Part shown: piece by piece, positions 11,867-24,300 of the stretch
Numbering within the stretch: position 1 is the stretch's first letter
Layout: each line of letters opens with the position of its first letter
DNA from: Rhizoctonia solani
Taxonomy: Eukaryota > Basidiomycota > Agaricomycetes > Cantharellales > Ceratobasidiaceae
Assembly (NCBI RefSeq): GCF_016906535.1
Contig: NC_057373.1
Span: 3,038,001 to 3,102,000, forward strand
Length of the DNA: 64,000 bases
Direction of reading: 5' to 3'
Program-made: the position numbers and the translations under genes
Notes under the pieces: generated by a model
Told to the model about the DNA's origin: nothing
Databases searched by the model: none
The model's input: the letters and a program-made list of their open reading frames with translations, nothing else

Positions 11867-14800
11867 ATGGACATTGACGTTGCTGAAGAAATTCGGGAGC
11901 TAATTCCCAAGGCCGAAGAAGTACTTGTCGAATACATCGCCGGCTACATCGAGGACGCTGATGAAGACGAGGATATTATTGCTGTTACCCGGTCGTTCCT
12001 TGAATCGCCTGCGGAAGGCGGGCATGAAGCCGGCCTCGAAAAGCTTCTCTCTAAGATCGAGCGATACCTTGAAGAGAAACGGATTGCGGACGGGAAAGCG
12101 CGTCAGCCAAAACTTACCCGGCTCGACAAGGTGGTCGATATGAGCCAGGCTCCGGCCATGTCTAGCACTATCGCCATGTCGGAAGGGGTTGATCTGTCTT
12201 CAATTAATAAGGGAAAGTAAGTTTTGATCATATATGTTACATTAGACCCTTCCTAATGTACATCTTAGAGCATCGAGGGTAGATTTGAAGAAACTGGAGA
12301 AAGCTGAAGCTAAATTAAAGGTGACGACCCTTGAAATGACTCGTCGTTGCGGATAAATGTTTGACCTTTATCTCATTCTCCCAGGCCAAAATTGAGAAGC
12401 GTTCGAGACGCGACCTTTATGAAGGATCGAAGCTCATCGATATGCAGAAGAAACAAGTTGTTTTTATCTCATTTAGGCATGAATGCAGAACTAATGACTT
12501 GGCATTATTAGCAATCTTACGAAGAAATGTTTCTCAAGGTCGGAATTCTTCATTTAATATATGGTAATTAGTGTTTGATTCCATTTTTATAGGTCAACTC
12601 CCTGGAAGCACGCGCTGCAGGAAAGGGGAAGAGCAAAGACATTCATCTGCCGGCTATCGACGTCACGTTTGGATCCAACCGTATTCTGTGAGCTATTAAT
12701 TACAGCTCAAGTTCTTATATTCACAATCGATTCCAGGCAAGGTGCAAGTCTTACACTCGCATATGGTCGTCGTTATGGATTGATCGGAAGGAACGGTGTT
12801 GGTCAGTCAGTCGCTATATTCTCTCATCATTATCGCTGAATCATTTATGTAGGTAAATCGACTTTACTCCGACATATTGCCATGCGAGAGGTCCCAGTCC
12901 CGCCACACATTACTATACTCTTCGTTGAACAAGAAGTGAGAACAATATTTATCAAATCGATGGCATACTGTAATATATCTTCCTTAGATCGTTGGTGATG
13001 ATACCACAGCATTGGAGTCGGTTCTCAAAGCAGATGTTTGGTACGTCACAATTCCAGACATGTCGCTTATGAAACTGAGGTAGTCTATAGGCGAGACCGA
13101 TTGCTCAAAGAAGAAAGGTCCCTTAACGAGCGTCTCCTGAAGCTTGAGGAAGCGGGCGGCGATGACCGTGTCGCTGACGAAGCTAAAGAGGAACTTTCTA
13201 CCCAGCTGGCTGATGTACACACTCGCCTAGCTGAAATGGAAGCTGAGAGCGGCCCCGCCCGGGCTGCTTCGTTGCTAGCTGGTTTGTCGACTGAGCTACC
13301 CATTAGTCAATAGCGCTGATCTTTTCCTTAGGCCTAGGGTTTTCGGAATCTGACCAACATAGAGCGACAAAGACGTTTAGTGGTGGTTGGAGGTAAGGGT
13401 TTTTCCATCCTTGAATCAAAACTTCGGCTTTGATCTGATTGTGTTTAGAATGCGTTTGGCTCTTGCTCGAGCTCTGTTTGTGAAACCTGACTTGCTAATG
13501 CTTGACGAGCCTTCCAACCATATTGATCTGAACGCACTTGCTTGGCTAGAAGATTACTTGCAAACCTGGCCAAGTACCTTGCTTGTGGTCTCCCACGACC
13601 GTGCCTTTTTGGATGCAGTCGCAACGGACATCGTTCACCAGCACTCGTCCCGACTTGATTATTACAAGGGCAATTTTACACAGTTCTATGCAACAAAAAC
13701 GGAACGGGATCGCAACGCGCGGAAGGAATATGAAACCCAAATGGCATATCGGGCACACCTGCAGGCATTTATTGACCGGTGGCGCTATAACGCTAATCGT
13801 GCGGCTCAGGCCCAAAGCAAAATCAAAATTCTGGAGAAACTGCCGGAACTTGAGCCCCCCGAAGAAGAAGAAACAGAGAAATTCAAGTGAGTTCTCGGGG
13901 CATTCTATGTTTGAGATTAGCTAACGCTCGTAACTCGGCTAGATTCCCTGAAACAGAGAAAATATCCCCGCCGCTTTTGCAACTCTCAGAGGTCTCATTC
14001 GGATATAGTCCCGACAACATCATTCTTCGCGACGTCAACATTGACATCGGTTTAGAATCTCGCATTGCTGTGGTCGGTAAGTTAAAGCTAACTCCAGGCA
14101 CGAATTGCCATTAACTTTGCGTTTAATAGGACCCAATGGAGCCGGTAAGTGTTCGAACTTAGGTTTTGGGATGATTGATTAGAACTCGGCGTACGTATAG
14201 GTAAAAGTACCATGTATGTATGGTTTATATGCTGTGTAACCTAGGTGCTGATTTCTCGCAGGATTAAGCTACTTATTGGAGAACTTAACCCTATGGGTGG
14301 CCAAGTCAATCGTAATGGGCGATTAAGAGTGTATGTGGCATGTATCTTGTATGCAGCAGTCAATTCTTAAAATTTGCTAGGGCGTATTTTGGCCAACACC
14401 ACCTGGAAACACTGAATCCGGCTATGTCTCCGGTTGCGTTCTTGGCTAGCAAATTCCCGGGAAAGAGCGAACAAGAGTACCGCCAGCACCTAGGAGCATT
14501 TGGCATCACCGGCCTTACAGGGTGAGGTTTCTGCGATAATTCGCATATACTGATTCGATCACTCATTTGTGTTTGTAGTTTGCAAACGATTGGCACATTG
14601 TCTGGAGGTCAGAAGAGCCGCGTCGCATTCTCTATTCTTTCAATGCAAAAACCACACTTGTTGCTTCTAGACGAGGTAAACCCCCGCTTACATGATCTAT
14701 ACCCCCTATTGATATCTATGTTAATTAGCCGACTAACCATCTCGATATCGAGGTAAGTCGTCCGTGTAGTCATGCCAGCGAAATCACTAATAAACTTCTA

Positions 14801-15101
14801 GGGTTTGGATGCACTGATGAATGCTCTTCAATCCTGGAACGGAGGTGTCATTCTAATTTCTCATGACGAACGTTTCATTACCACGGTTTCAAATGAGGTG
14901 AATTCTATTGAATGAGCATACTACACCGGAACACTCACTTCGTATATCCACCAGCTTTGGGTCTGTGGGGATGGAAAGATTGTGAAATATAAGGGTGACG
15001 TGCAAGCATATAAGGTATTTGATGGCTATGATTACTTGGTCACAATTTCTAACGGTTCGTTTCAGAGTTTGATTGTCAGCAACTTGAAGCAGAAGCCATA
15101 A
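11867..15101 (+). CDS. GCN20: ABC-F ATPase, Gcn20/ABCF3 type
   Basis: A soluble ABC-F protein with two nucleotide-binding domains and no membrane segments. In yeast, Gcn20 works with Gcn1 on ribosomes to promote Gcn2 activation. The start used is the ATG at 11867 (MDIDVAEEIRELIPKAEE). The N-terminal region is helical and acidic, as in Gcn20. Domain 1 shows GLIGRNGVGKST (Walker A), TFSGGWRMRLALARAL (signature), LLMLDEPSNHID (Walker B) and a switch histidine in LLVVSHDRAF. The charged linker typical of ABC-F follows. Domain 2 shows GPNGAGKST, TLSGGQKSRVAF, LLLLDEPTNHLD and LISHDERF. The last exon starts at 15066 and ends at the TAA at 15099-15101. More than ten small introns split the gene, including within both Walker motif regions. 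All key residues are intact. Confidence 0.93.
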
Positions 15102-17370
15102 TTTTTAACAAATGTAATATTCTACCTCTGCACATCAAAATACACATGGGCCACCCCTGCTTACATAACATTTTCTGAGCAAAATGTTGCATACGCATAT
15201 GACCAGTGTATGTGCATCACCTTGGATCCAGACCATGCATATCACCTGCCAGTCATATATTGTCCATTATGATCAGCTGTTCTTGCTGACTGCGTTCCCG
15301 CGTCGAATCTGCCGTACCTTAAGATGCGATGTGCCGGCTACGAACTGTTCCTAATATCGGTAAAATATAGACCACGTAACAGTATTGAGTGTGTTTCTAC
15401 ATTGGGTAATTTACAGTGCTTTCAAGTGAGTAGTCATGTGAGATTCAATATATGCAAATGACTGATTCACGGCCCAACCCAAGATTCTACATCACACGGT
15501 CGGCGATTACATATGCTACAACAATTTACAACGCTGCATGACCACCAGGATACCCCCAAATAAACTAAGAACAGGCTCTTCTACGCGGAATTAGACGAAC
15601 TTCTCAATCAAGCAGAATTACAACCGGGTGTACTGACCCTCATTGGATTCACACGCACAAGGCGTTCTATTTGTGTGCTTTGGGACGCTGGTTCCCTCCT
15701 TGACATGTCCCTTTCGGCTGACTCGGACCATTCTCCAAATCTGGTCGCGGCCTGGAGTCTAAGTATGGTTGAGAAGGCACCAAGAAAGGAGGTTGGGGCA
15801 ATGTGTTAACGGGTACAGGCATAATGGATGTCACAAGACAATGCTAGAGGTGAAATAGTGACTGGTGCGAGTGGGGGGATGGGAATGCTGATGATGGGGG
15901 ATTCTAGGTCGAGGAGATGATCACATTTATACTCGTACATCTAATGTGCTTGGACATCCCTATTATCGGCACATGTTTGGCTGTGCATGAAATTGTGTTC
16001 ATTCATTGGCGGTTCTTCATGTACATCATCATCTCGAATTAAGGGCTAGCCTAGCTCTTGCTATCTCGAGATAATACCCCTATCCTCTGATTCAAGTCCC
16101 CCCGGTTATCCATAACGCCTATTTGCTACAGCCTGACCCTCAACGCAATTCAATATCACGTAATTGGTCGAAAGTTGGATATATGCGATGGGAAATCATA
16201 GTGAAACTACCTGGTGGGAATCACAATTAGCTCCCATGGTGACTACAAATAACAGAATCCCAGATTCCAGGCTACACCTATATGCCAATAAAAGATCCCC
16301 AATAGAAGTTTCATATTAAAATTAACTTCTAACATCCTTGTTTGTTTGCATCGATCCTTTAGAATTAGTGCGGCATGTATACATTGATACAAGTCTAAGA
16401 GCTGGCTGCAAGCATCCACTAGCACCAAATAAATGCCAATCGTTGCAATTGACATATCACATTATAATTAGGCTTGTGGCAGACGCGATCGTACAAAAGA
16501 TATCAGCCGCAGCCTGCAGCCAGGATACAGTATGCAGTCATTAGAAGGATCAACCGAGGTCTGGGATCTTTGGGACAGGAGTCAAAACGTGTATTGTCCG
16601 AAAACCAGCGTTTGGTTGTGACTTTGATGTATCAATTTAGCCTGACAACCATGCATGCCCGCCGTGACCCATTCTGGGCGTACTGGCCTTTGCGTGAGAT
16701 AGCAATTAAACTTAAAATATGAGGCGATGCGGTTATTATATTTTAAGCGATGCGGTTTAATACGCCAAATGCGCCAGTTATTCTTCCCCACACCCAAGAT
16801 AGCCTATTAACTTGTGGCACCTTGATCGGTTCTAACATACGAGGCTAGTTCAAATGGAGGCTGAAAGGTTTGGCTTGTTTCACTGGCAACTATTCGTTAT
16901 ATGCATACATGATGAGGATACTTCATTGGTTGCTATATCAGGTTCGGGCACATCTAATGTTAATGATCTATCAAAGCAGAAGGCATGTGCAGAGTATCCC
17001 TCCAGACAGTTGATTCGGATCCGGACTCGCTGGCAATATAATTTACATGTACACCGCCATGTGCTAATAATATTAGTTGGAACGGAGCCTATGATCCTGG
17101 ACCTATATATACGTAAACTATATAAACACGAGCTGGAGATGATTGCTTACGCCTTGGCTATGTAGGATACGTTCTCAACGTGTACGTGTACTCATCAAGC
17201 TCATGAAAATGGGATAAAATTAAATAGCTTAAATAATAAAAACAATGATTCAGGAATGCATCCTTTTTGGTGTGCCCAGATAAACGCAAGAAGGAATATC
17301 ACAGAAATAGGTAGTAGAGATTGGTCCCGAAACCAAATCCCGGTGATACCAAAGTATAGGAAAAACATGA
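15102..17370. other. Long AT-rich intergenic region
   Basis: About 2.3 kb between convergent genes. It holds one small open frame (15667-15822, listed separately) and an 11-bp direct repeat, gcgatgcggtt, at 16724-16734 and 16747-16757. Otherwise only short frames without motifs are seen, and the segment 16200-17250 is notably AT-rich. Confidence 0.45.
15667..15822 (-). CDS. Small Pro-rich open reading frame, doubtful
   Basis: A 51-residue frame with an ATG (at 15822) begins MPVPVNTLPQPPFLVPSQPY and ends GGNQRPKAHK. It is rich in Pro and polar residues, has a single Cys, and has neither a signal peptide nor a CAAX ending, so it does not look like a lipopeptide pheromone. It lies in an otherwise silent stretch. 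It may be a genuine small gene or chance. No family is recognised. Confidence 0.25.
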   Translation of the reverse strand: MPVPVNTLPQPPFLVPSQPYLDSRPRPDLENGPSQPKGTCQGGNQRPKAHK

Positions 17371-18613
17371 TTATTCAATATTCCAAGTTAGGTTTCCGGG
17401 GAAAGTCACGCTTCGTAATTCTGAGTTGTAGTAGTGAAAGTCTTGTAAGAGCTCCAACTGAGTTGCTTGATCAACCGGAAAACCACTTCCGCTATCTCCG
17501 AGAACAAACTGTAGGTACTTTAGGTTGGGGAATCTTGAGAGAAGCTGCGCGATGGTCGGATAGAATGACTGTAAGGCGTTTCAATTGAGTGCATACCCTC
17601 CAAAGAGCCAACTCACTGGACTAAATGTACTTCGTGTGGCGAAGAAACTAAGCTTTTGTACACGTGGTACGTGAGCTGAGCACCTATAGACAAAGTCTAT
17701 GCAATTTGGCTCTTCACCCCTCGCCATAGGGTCAAATGCGACCCCGAAATGATCGACAGTGACTGTAGTTTTAGAAAGATTGTCTAAGTCAAGCATAACA
17801 GGGCCATTTAGCCCGAAACACACGCTCGCTATCGGGCGACCATTGATCGCCGACAACACTGTAGCTGGGGTACCAAAAATAATCGAGAGATCCGGAAGAT
17901 GAGAAGGTTGTATTGAAAAACACTTCGCACGCGTTAAGATTAGGTCGCGGATGTATGGTTTCGTAGCTAGCCAATCGGCCAATTTGGCATCAAATTCAAG
18001 TGATGATTTGAACCAACGAATATTGGCAGAGCATTTTTCAAGTACCCAAGATTTGTTTCCTTATAACTGGTGAGTAAATCAAGAGATGTAAGAAGTAACT
18101 GATAGGTTTCTTACCTGGTATCTCGAATGAAAGGGAGCGCAAGTTTACCATACAACCCAAAGCCTTTGCTAACAAGCGGTAAAGATTTTCAGTTGGGTCG
18201 GCGTGTTTCAATGTGATTGTATAGGACCGGACCAATGATGCGAGCCTTGGCGATCGTGCTAGGGCGCATATAACCATCACCGAGCGCCTGACGGTCATTT
18301 TTGGAATAACGCGGTACATAAGGCGGGTACATTCCTGGTAAAACAATCGGTTGACAAGAGATGTTCTTGACACTATGGTCACATAGTTGGTTAGATATCA
18401 TTGGATAAAATTAGGCAGGATGTACATACGATCACTCTTACTTAAATGAACCAGGATGAGTCCGATCACTTCCGTAGGTAGGTGTGCCGATTCTCGCTGC
18501 TTTAGCGGGTAGCATATAGTTCGTCCACTAATTTTAGTCTTGTACCGATAATAGGAAGGGTGAGTAGGAATGTCAGGGAGGCGATATCGCGAGGTATGCG
18601 TTCTCGAGGGCAT
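17371..18613 (-). CDS. F-box domain protein
   Basis: Four exons (18430-18613, 18115-18372, 17617-18059, 17371-17568) give a 360-residue protein. An F-box is visible at residues about 42-80: LPTEVIGLILVHLSKSDL, then SLVNRLFYQECTRLMYRVI. F-box proteins recruit substrates to SCF ubiquitin ligases through Skp1. The remainder has Leu-rich spacing reminiscent of degenerate LRR-type substrate domains of fungal F-box proteins, ending FPGNLTWNIE. The last intron is only 48 nt (17569-17616) and multiple-of-three; read without splicing it puts a TGA in frame at 17581, which would wrongly suggest a pseudogene. Large paralogous families of such proteins are usual in Agaricomycetes. The substrate is unknown. 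Confidence 0.75.
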
Positions 18614-19148
18614 TGCACAATAGATTACTGGTTGGTGAACGGCTGAGGCAGAGTGTTTTATAGAATAATCGAATTCTAGTGTTTGCCTATGTTCTGTCCT
18701 GTGGCTTGACGGGAGAACGATGGTAACCATGGTTGCACGACTGACAGTCGGTCGAGGTTTGGCCGTCCGGGTAATATTTTCCTCCTCGGTCCGTCCAGAG
18801 GGCGCACCAGAAGTGAAAGTCGTTGTAGTTCTGGCTCACGACGCAGCAACTACTTAAATACCATCTATGTGTTCCCGAAATAGAGTACATGGCAATCGTA
18901 ATGTCGGGATACAGCGTTCTTATGCTGCGTGAGGCAGAGGTAGGCTGCGGATATGATCTTCGCGTACGACACAGCCACTGATTTCGCCACAGGATCGGGT
19001 CATTTCTCGGGTCAGCCACCAATATCTACTGTTATCAAGTGTATAATGTCAACAGTGGTGAATCAGATCTATTGTATATTATGAAGTTTCATCATCGAAT
19101 CAGTCAGTTACCATAACTCTGATCCTATGGATACAATGTCAATGTTCA
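18614..19148. other. Gap between two minus-strand genes
   Basis: About 535 bp between the F-box start and the stop of the CofD-like gene. It serves as the promoter region of the F-box gene. A 111-codon minus-strand frame spans 18687-19022 but has no motif and no supporting splice sites. Confidence 0.4.
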
Positions 19149-21539
19149 TCAATGGATGTCTCGGCGATAGACCTGATCCAATGCCCAACGAACAGTCGCG
19201 GGGTCATACAAAGGTTTGTCCCCAGATGGCCCTTCCACTTCCACGCAGTGTACACCCGCAGCCTGTTGTAATACTCAACGTGTATCTTGTAAGTAAGACG
19301 GAATTTCTTACCGCTAGTTTTCCTTGGTCAACCCGGATGCTTGAACCACGAAGATAGATTACGTGGGTTATAAACGCTGAAACAGGGTAATCTCGAATTA
19401 AAAAATCAGGCGTCTGGGTGCCCTTTAGAGCTTTATGAGACAACCGGTCATGACGGTTGAGGACCCGAGCTATCGCACTGATTCCATGCAAAACGACCGG
19501 TTGGCGCCAATTCCAATGAAATGCATGGCACGTACTTTACATAGTCTTCGGCGCTATAGCCCTCTGTCTCGCGATCATTTTGACCGTTAACTTTTGAAAG
19601 CCGGAGTGTAAGCGGGACAGTATAACAGTGTATCGAACGTTTACTAACGAAGCAGAACTTTGGCTTGGATGGATGCTGATTTTGCAATGGCCGAGGCGAC
19701 ACCACGTAAGGCGAGGCATGGAATGATACTGCGCATCTGTTAGCACGTCAGGGATTGAAATGCTTATGAATTCCCAACCTCGTCCATAACGATCCGCAGC
19801 TATATACCAGTGTCTTACGTTTCCCAAGATTTTCGATAAAGTCAGAATTGGGCGATGGGAATATTTCCTAATAATTGAATGATAGGAGCATATATGCATG
19901 AGCCACGGTTTTCGCTAGCGGAACAAGTCACAAACTTACTTGACCATATGCATTAATATAAAAGACACCTAAATTTATATTTAGACATGGCCCACAACCT
20001 AAGCATTTAAATCTCACGATTGATTCGGGCCTCCAGTTTAGCATATGCAGCCGAACCTTCACCCTCTGGCGCTTTGCTGAACATCGCATTTAGCCTTGAA
20101 GTATCAGCTGCTCCGCCGCCATGCTCATCATCATCGTCATCTTCCTCTCCTTCGCCCGGTGTTTCTTCAGACTCTAGCTCACTCTGGGGCGTGGATGCGC
20201 CCGCTAAGGCTGAGGGCTTGGTACTGGGGACGGGATGGGAGATTTCACATTGGCCAACGATGGTACGCTTATTTGTCTACCATAGAGGTATTATTCAGTG
20301 CGACCCAATTGAAGGGGATAAGGGAACTTACAAGTTCGGCCGCGATTGTCACAAACTAAACATAAGCATGTCAATTGCCATGATCATAAAATTCTAAATC
20401 TACGTACGTGGCTCGTAACCAACACGGGAAGCACATGAGCCTAAATCAAATCACGATTAATCTAAATTGAGAAGAGCGTCAAGGACCAGTTTGTTACCTG
20501 ACTGTGTGTGATACTTGAAAATAGGAATATGGCTGAAGGCAAAGAACGGAAAAAGCCTTGAGCCGCCGCCAGGAAGTAGTTCCCAAGGCTTCCATTACGA
20601 AAGTCGAAATTTTTATGTGCCCGCTTGAGAAGCTCAGATTCAAAGTAGACTAGAAAACCTTCGTGCTTTGTATTAGATTCAAGCTCTGTGATTGGTGCAT
20701 AGAATGAACATACCTCGGATGGTCTCTTTTCGATCAGGTGGAATACCGGCCCAAATTTTGCTCTTTCCCTCAACGATGTCTAATACAGACGTCAAGTTAA
20801 TTTAATTACGTGGAAATCTCCGTCTCCATAGTGGGCTAACCTCTCCAAAACTCACGTGCTTCGCGCTCCGAACAGTCGGACGGAAAGCGATAGGACAGCA
20901 AATTCTTAATCGCCGCGGCGGGTGGCGGCCCAGCAGGAATTAACCGGATCAGACGAGACCGAATGTCGCCTAATAGAGTATTATTTCAGTTAAAGGCGTA
21001 GCCCAACCTATCAAGCAGAAAGTTACCAATAGAAGGTCCACCTTTGTTGCTCAAAAATTAATAAGGCGAGTAAACTGACATTTGATGATGACAGTGCTTA
21101 CCCAACACCCTAATGATCTGTTGGGGATGTCAGTTTAAAGATAGTTTGTTAGTCAGATAGGCAAACTTACTTCACTAGAACTCCCGCCGTTATCTGATAC
21201 AGGCAGAACGTATGACGCATCTTTTCCGAAAGCTTCGCAGATCGCATTGCACCCTGTACCACCCGAAATAACGATAAAGGAGCCCAAGTCTATGTCCTCT
21301 GGTCTGGCAGGCGGATTGAGATCAACAGAACTGGGCGCGATGGTAGATGCAGGCGTTCCGGTGGAACGCTGAGGGGTTCTAGAGCCGACATCAAGGAAGT
21401 CGATGGACTGTGAATGGCTCGTATTTCTTCGAGAAAGGGGCCCAAAAATATCAGAACCCAAGCTAGAGCGTCTAGAAAGTGTGGGTCTAGCTGTCCATCC
21501 GTCTTTGAGGCGCATAGAATTGGGGGGATGGAGCGACAT
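19149..21539 (-). CDS. CofD/YvcK-like (UPF0052, PF01933-type) protein
   Basis: A member of the CofD/YvcK fold family. Related proteins are a bacterial and archaeal phospholactate transferase and the YvcK regulators; the fungal members have no settled function. Fifteen exons join into 534 residues with no stop: 21171-21539, 21102-21117, 21027-21041, 20841-20969, 20714-20779, 20498-20658, 20408-20440, 20332-20355, 20018-20276, 19940-19968, 19779-19867, 19649-19728, 19536-19590, 19312-19477 and 19149-19262. Family motifs are VISGGTGCNAI, LPVSDNGGSSSEI, GGPSIGDIRSRLIRLIP, RNGSLGNYFL, FYINAYGQ, LVYSCGSLWTSIIPCLALRG and NDRETEGYSAEDYV. An acidic low-complexity insert (SEEDDDDDEHGGG type, near 20130) precedes the FYINAYGQ segment. 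Two exons are only 16 and 15 nt. The start is the ATG at 21539. Confidence 0.9.
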
Positions 21540-22040
21540 TTTGAGAATGTACAAAGTCTATTTGATGTTTCAAGTCAAAACAAATCTATTTTTCCCAGAG
21601 TCCAGCTTCAAGGTAAGGATGATAACAATCTAGTAGAAGGAAAATGTCTAAGCAGAGAGTGATTGGGATGCACTCGATCTCTATGCCGTTATATAACTCC
21701 GTCGCTCGAGTCCGGGATTAGATCATTTCAGCATCAACGGAGTTCACTTTCCAGAATATATGCCACGAAAAAGGTGGAAAACGGTATCTTGATCAACGTG
21801 TGGCAGTCGTGGTCTCGGTGGCCTCGCATCCTCTCACCATATTAGGTCATATGACGTGGGGAAGGTCGCGGGGTCCCGCACAAACACAATGCCACAAACC
21901 ACACGAATGCCTATTACGGTACAAGGACCAACGCGTGCAACCAACTCCGAGCACAACATGTCCGTATGCCTACGTACAAAGGGTTTGATCTACGCTGTGC
22001 TGGCTCTCACGGCTGTTGGAATAGATGCGCCAATAGGCCT
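21540..22040. other. Upstream region of the CofD-like gene
   Basis: About 500 bp with no supported gene. Short overlapping frames are present on both strands but show no motif. Confidence 0.4.
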
Positions 22041-22878
22041 TCAGGGCGAGGGTGGTCGGCCTTGCCGTACGAGCCTGAAGGGGTTCAAGTTCTGGACCGG
22101 CAGCTCGTGCGTCTGGACAATCAAGACCTAGCAAATGAGTAATATCAGCCATTACAATTCAAACCTCACTTGAAGTCCTGTAGAAACTACGTAGCATGCG
22201 TCCATGAATATTGCTATAAGTTGAATACGCTGTTTGGACTCTGACATCATCGCCAGCCTTATTCCTTTTGCATCAAACCGGATGGGCGTTCCACTATGTC
22301 CAAGTTCTTCGAACTATGAACACCCAGTAGAGTGAACTGAACAATCAGTTTTCAAGAATCATATGTGGACCTAGAAAGGTATGCATCGAGTCCTACAACC
22401 GGCAGCATTTCGGACGTCCTACTTACCTTACCTCTTAATCCATAGCTAAACCCCGCATTTTGTTTGCAGGTGGTATTAAGAGCATCTGCACATTCTATCT
22501 TTAACGGGACTAAGCCGTTACTCCATTGGGCAGTAGCGTAGATCTAACTACATCGTGGTCATGAATGCGCTCGCTCTGAATGGGCCCGATAGCGCAGATT
22601 TCGTCTAGCTCAGACTCGGACAGTTCGGCCAGAATACTATGGATGATCGTGCGGATACATACACGAGCTGCCAATCTACGATTAAACACGGGGTATATGA
22701 ATACAAGGACACAAGCGTGTTCGGCCTTGTATCGTTTATGGGCTAAGCCAATATATTGTACCAGCGAGTGGGGACTAGTGTATGCTGAAATCTACCATGT
22801 CTCTCTGGGGTCTTGATGCTCACTCCAGTCAACGCCTAGCTTGACAAGTAGAGGTTCAATCAAAGAAACGAAGGCCAT
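22041..22878 (-). pseudogene. Decayed multi-exon coding sequence, family unknown
   Basis: Reading the minus strand from the ATG at 22878 gives MAFVSLIEPLLVKLGVDWSE, continuing for 28 codons to an in-frame TAG just after ETW. The same frame then resumes as a well-formed protein (SLVQYIGLAHKRYKAEH, then LAELSESELDEICAIGPIQ) to about 22545. Further segments in other frames follow between plausible splice sites: SNGLVPLKIECADALNTTCK (22432-22543), GTPIRFDAKGIRLAMMSESK (to about 22172) and a last exon ending at the TGA at 22041-22043. The codon content looks coding, but I cannot join all parts without meeting stops. This suggests a pseudogene, or a gene with introns I cannot place. No known domain is recognised. 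Confidence 0.45.
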
Positions 22879-23113
22879 TTCTTGGCCAAAGAAAACTTAA
22901 CCTGAGATGCGAACCACAGTGAGCTAAAGCGCGAGCTGAAAGGTATTAATATTGAAATCATGGGTCCATTATTGGTAGGCGAAACCCCCCAACTATCCAG
23001 TCTATGGGCTGAGTATTGCACATAGTACCTGATAAGGCTCATAGCCCAAGGACTATTAATACAGAATACAATTACAGAACCTAACTTCGAACCCATGATC
23101 ATGGATCCACTGT

Positions 23114-23330
23114 ACAAGGTTATAATGCTGAAAATCAGTGCGTGTGTTTAAGTGAGAATTGAGCTGAAATCAAGATCAATACATACTGATTTTAGGTATC
23201 AATTCTTGCATAGTATGATTCATGCTGAGGGAGGCATACTAACATTGTAATTTTCAGGCCATATCCTACTGAAAAAAGGAATCTTTTACTGATGTACTGA
23301 TTTTCAGGATCTTATCACACTACAGTGATC
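23114..23330 (+). repeat. Dispersed repeat, copy A
   Basis: A stretch of about 215 bp matches 31057-31272 along its full length in the same orientation, at very roughly three quarters identity by eye. Shared blocks include tactgaaaaaag, cttttact and tactgattttca followed by gatcttatcac. Many differences are transitions. No open frame spans it. It may be part of a non-autonomous transposon or solo element remnant; ends and target-site duplications were not found. Confidence 0.7.
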
Positions 23331-23476
23331 AACTTGGCCGAAAAACCAACATCTATGAATACTACAATACCAAGTAGGTGTATGCTAGGCGGCGTGGCTT
23401 AGGCAGTGTGCGTGTTTGATATGCATATAGCAAAATGGGTTACAGTAATTGTATCAATCAAGTGGTGCCCTTAGGT

Positions 23477-24300
23477 TTAGGCCCCAATTACTTCTTGGAG
23501 CGTTAATTCTTCACCGAACTTCACATCGCTCGAAACTGAGCCTTCATTCTCTAGAACATAGTAACCAGTTACAAAAGGTACGGGGTTCTTTGTTATGATA
23601 ATGAACTTCTGAATTTCACTCTTACACCTGTTTTCAATTCATCGGAAAATTCCTTGGTGTAGCGTAGCTATCTATACATGAGGAAGGCATTACGGTGTAA
23701 TTCAAATGGACATATCCACATCCACGTTGATTCACCAAGTGGAGCACCCCGGGCATAACCAAGGTATGGTGTCCGACGAGCACGAGGAGTCTCGAAGCTT
23801 GTTTTGAATTGCATGAATGCTGATGTGTACATAACGCATGTTCAAGAATAGGATATCGGATGAACCTGGCTTTAGCATTGTAGAAGAATCATAACTGTGC
23901 TGGCCATCGGAGTGTCGGATTCTGGGGTCATCCCTTAAGTCTTGAATGATAGGTATCTCATAATTGCTTTTACAACGTTCAGATTTGAACGGCTAATCTG
24001 GTCATACTGTAGCTAGTTGAAGTGATCGCTTTCGGTAATGGCTCAGCCCGCAAACTTTGAATTCCAAGGCTGAGGTATTTGATAGTCTTATAGAGTAGGT
24101 CGGGTGCCCCGCGCAATTAGGCTCGTGCGTTTGGTGGATTTGTGGGGGTGTGAGAACTGTCTTGGTACAGTTCATGGTCACCTTTCAAACCTCGAGTCGT
24201 ATGAACAATAATCTTCGTTCAGGGAAAGATGCAGCCTCGTAGACCACCCTTTAGTGAGACAAGGCGCAAGTGTTCTACCGAGCTTGACTCCCAGGGAGAG
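23477..24300 (-). pseudogene. Second decayed or unresolved coding stretch, family unknown
   Basis: On the minus strand several segments with coding character follow in order. They are HLSLNEDYCSYDSRFE (near 24200), then LYKTIKYLSLGIQSLRAEPL (near 24070), then STMLKPGSSDILFLNMR (near 23870), then YLGYARGAPLGESTWMWICP (near 23750). A terminal exon contains VPFVTGYYVLENEGSV and ends VIGA at the stop 23477-23479. They lie in different frames and some can be joined by GT-AG introns, but no continuous reading was obtained and stops intervene. No family is recognised. It could be a real multi-exon gene in part. Confidence 0.35.

Noticed and set aside
17371..18613. F-box gene as a pseudogene because of an in-frame TGA at 17581
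   Set aside because: A 48-nt GT-AG intron (17569-17616, donor gtgagt, acceptor cttacag) removes the stop and keeps the frame, and the protein continues sensibly.
18687..19022. 111-codon minus-strand frame as a separate gene
   Set aside because: No motif, no splice support, no ATG context of note, and it lies in the promoter of the F-box gene.
19149..20010. CofD-like gene truncated near 20009 and followed by unrelated decayed genes
   Set aside because: A gtgaga donor at 20017 and later acceptors join all following segments into the known C-terminal half of the family (YSCGSLWTSIIP, NDRETEGYSAEDY).
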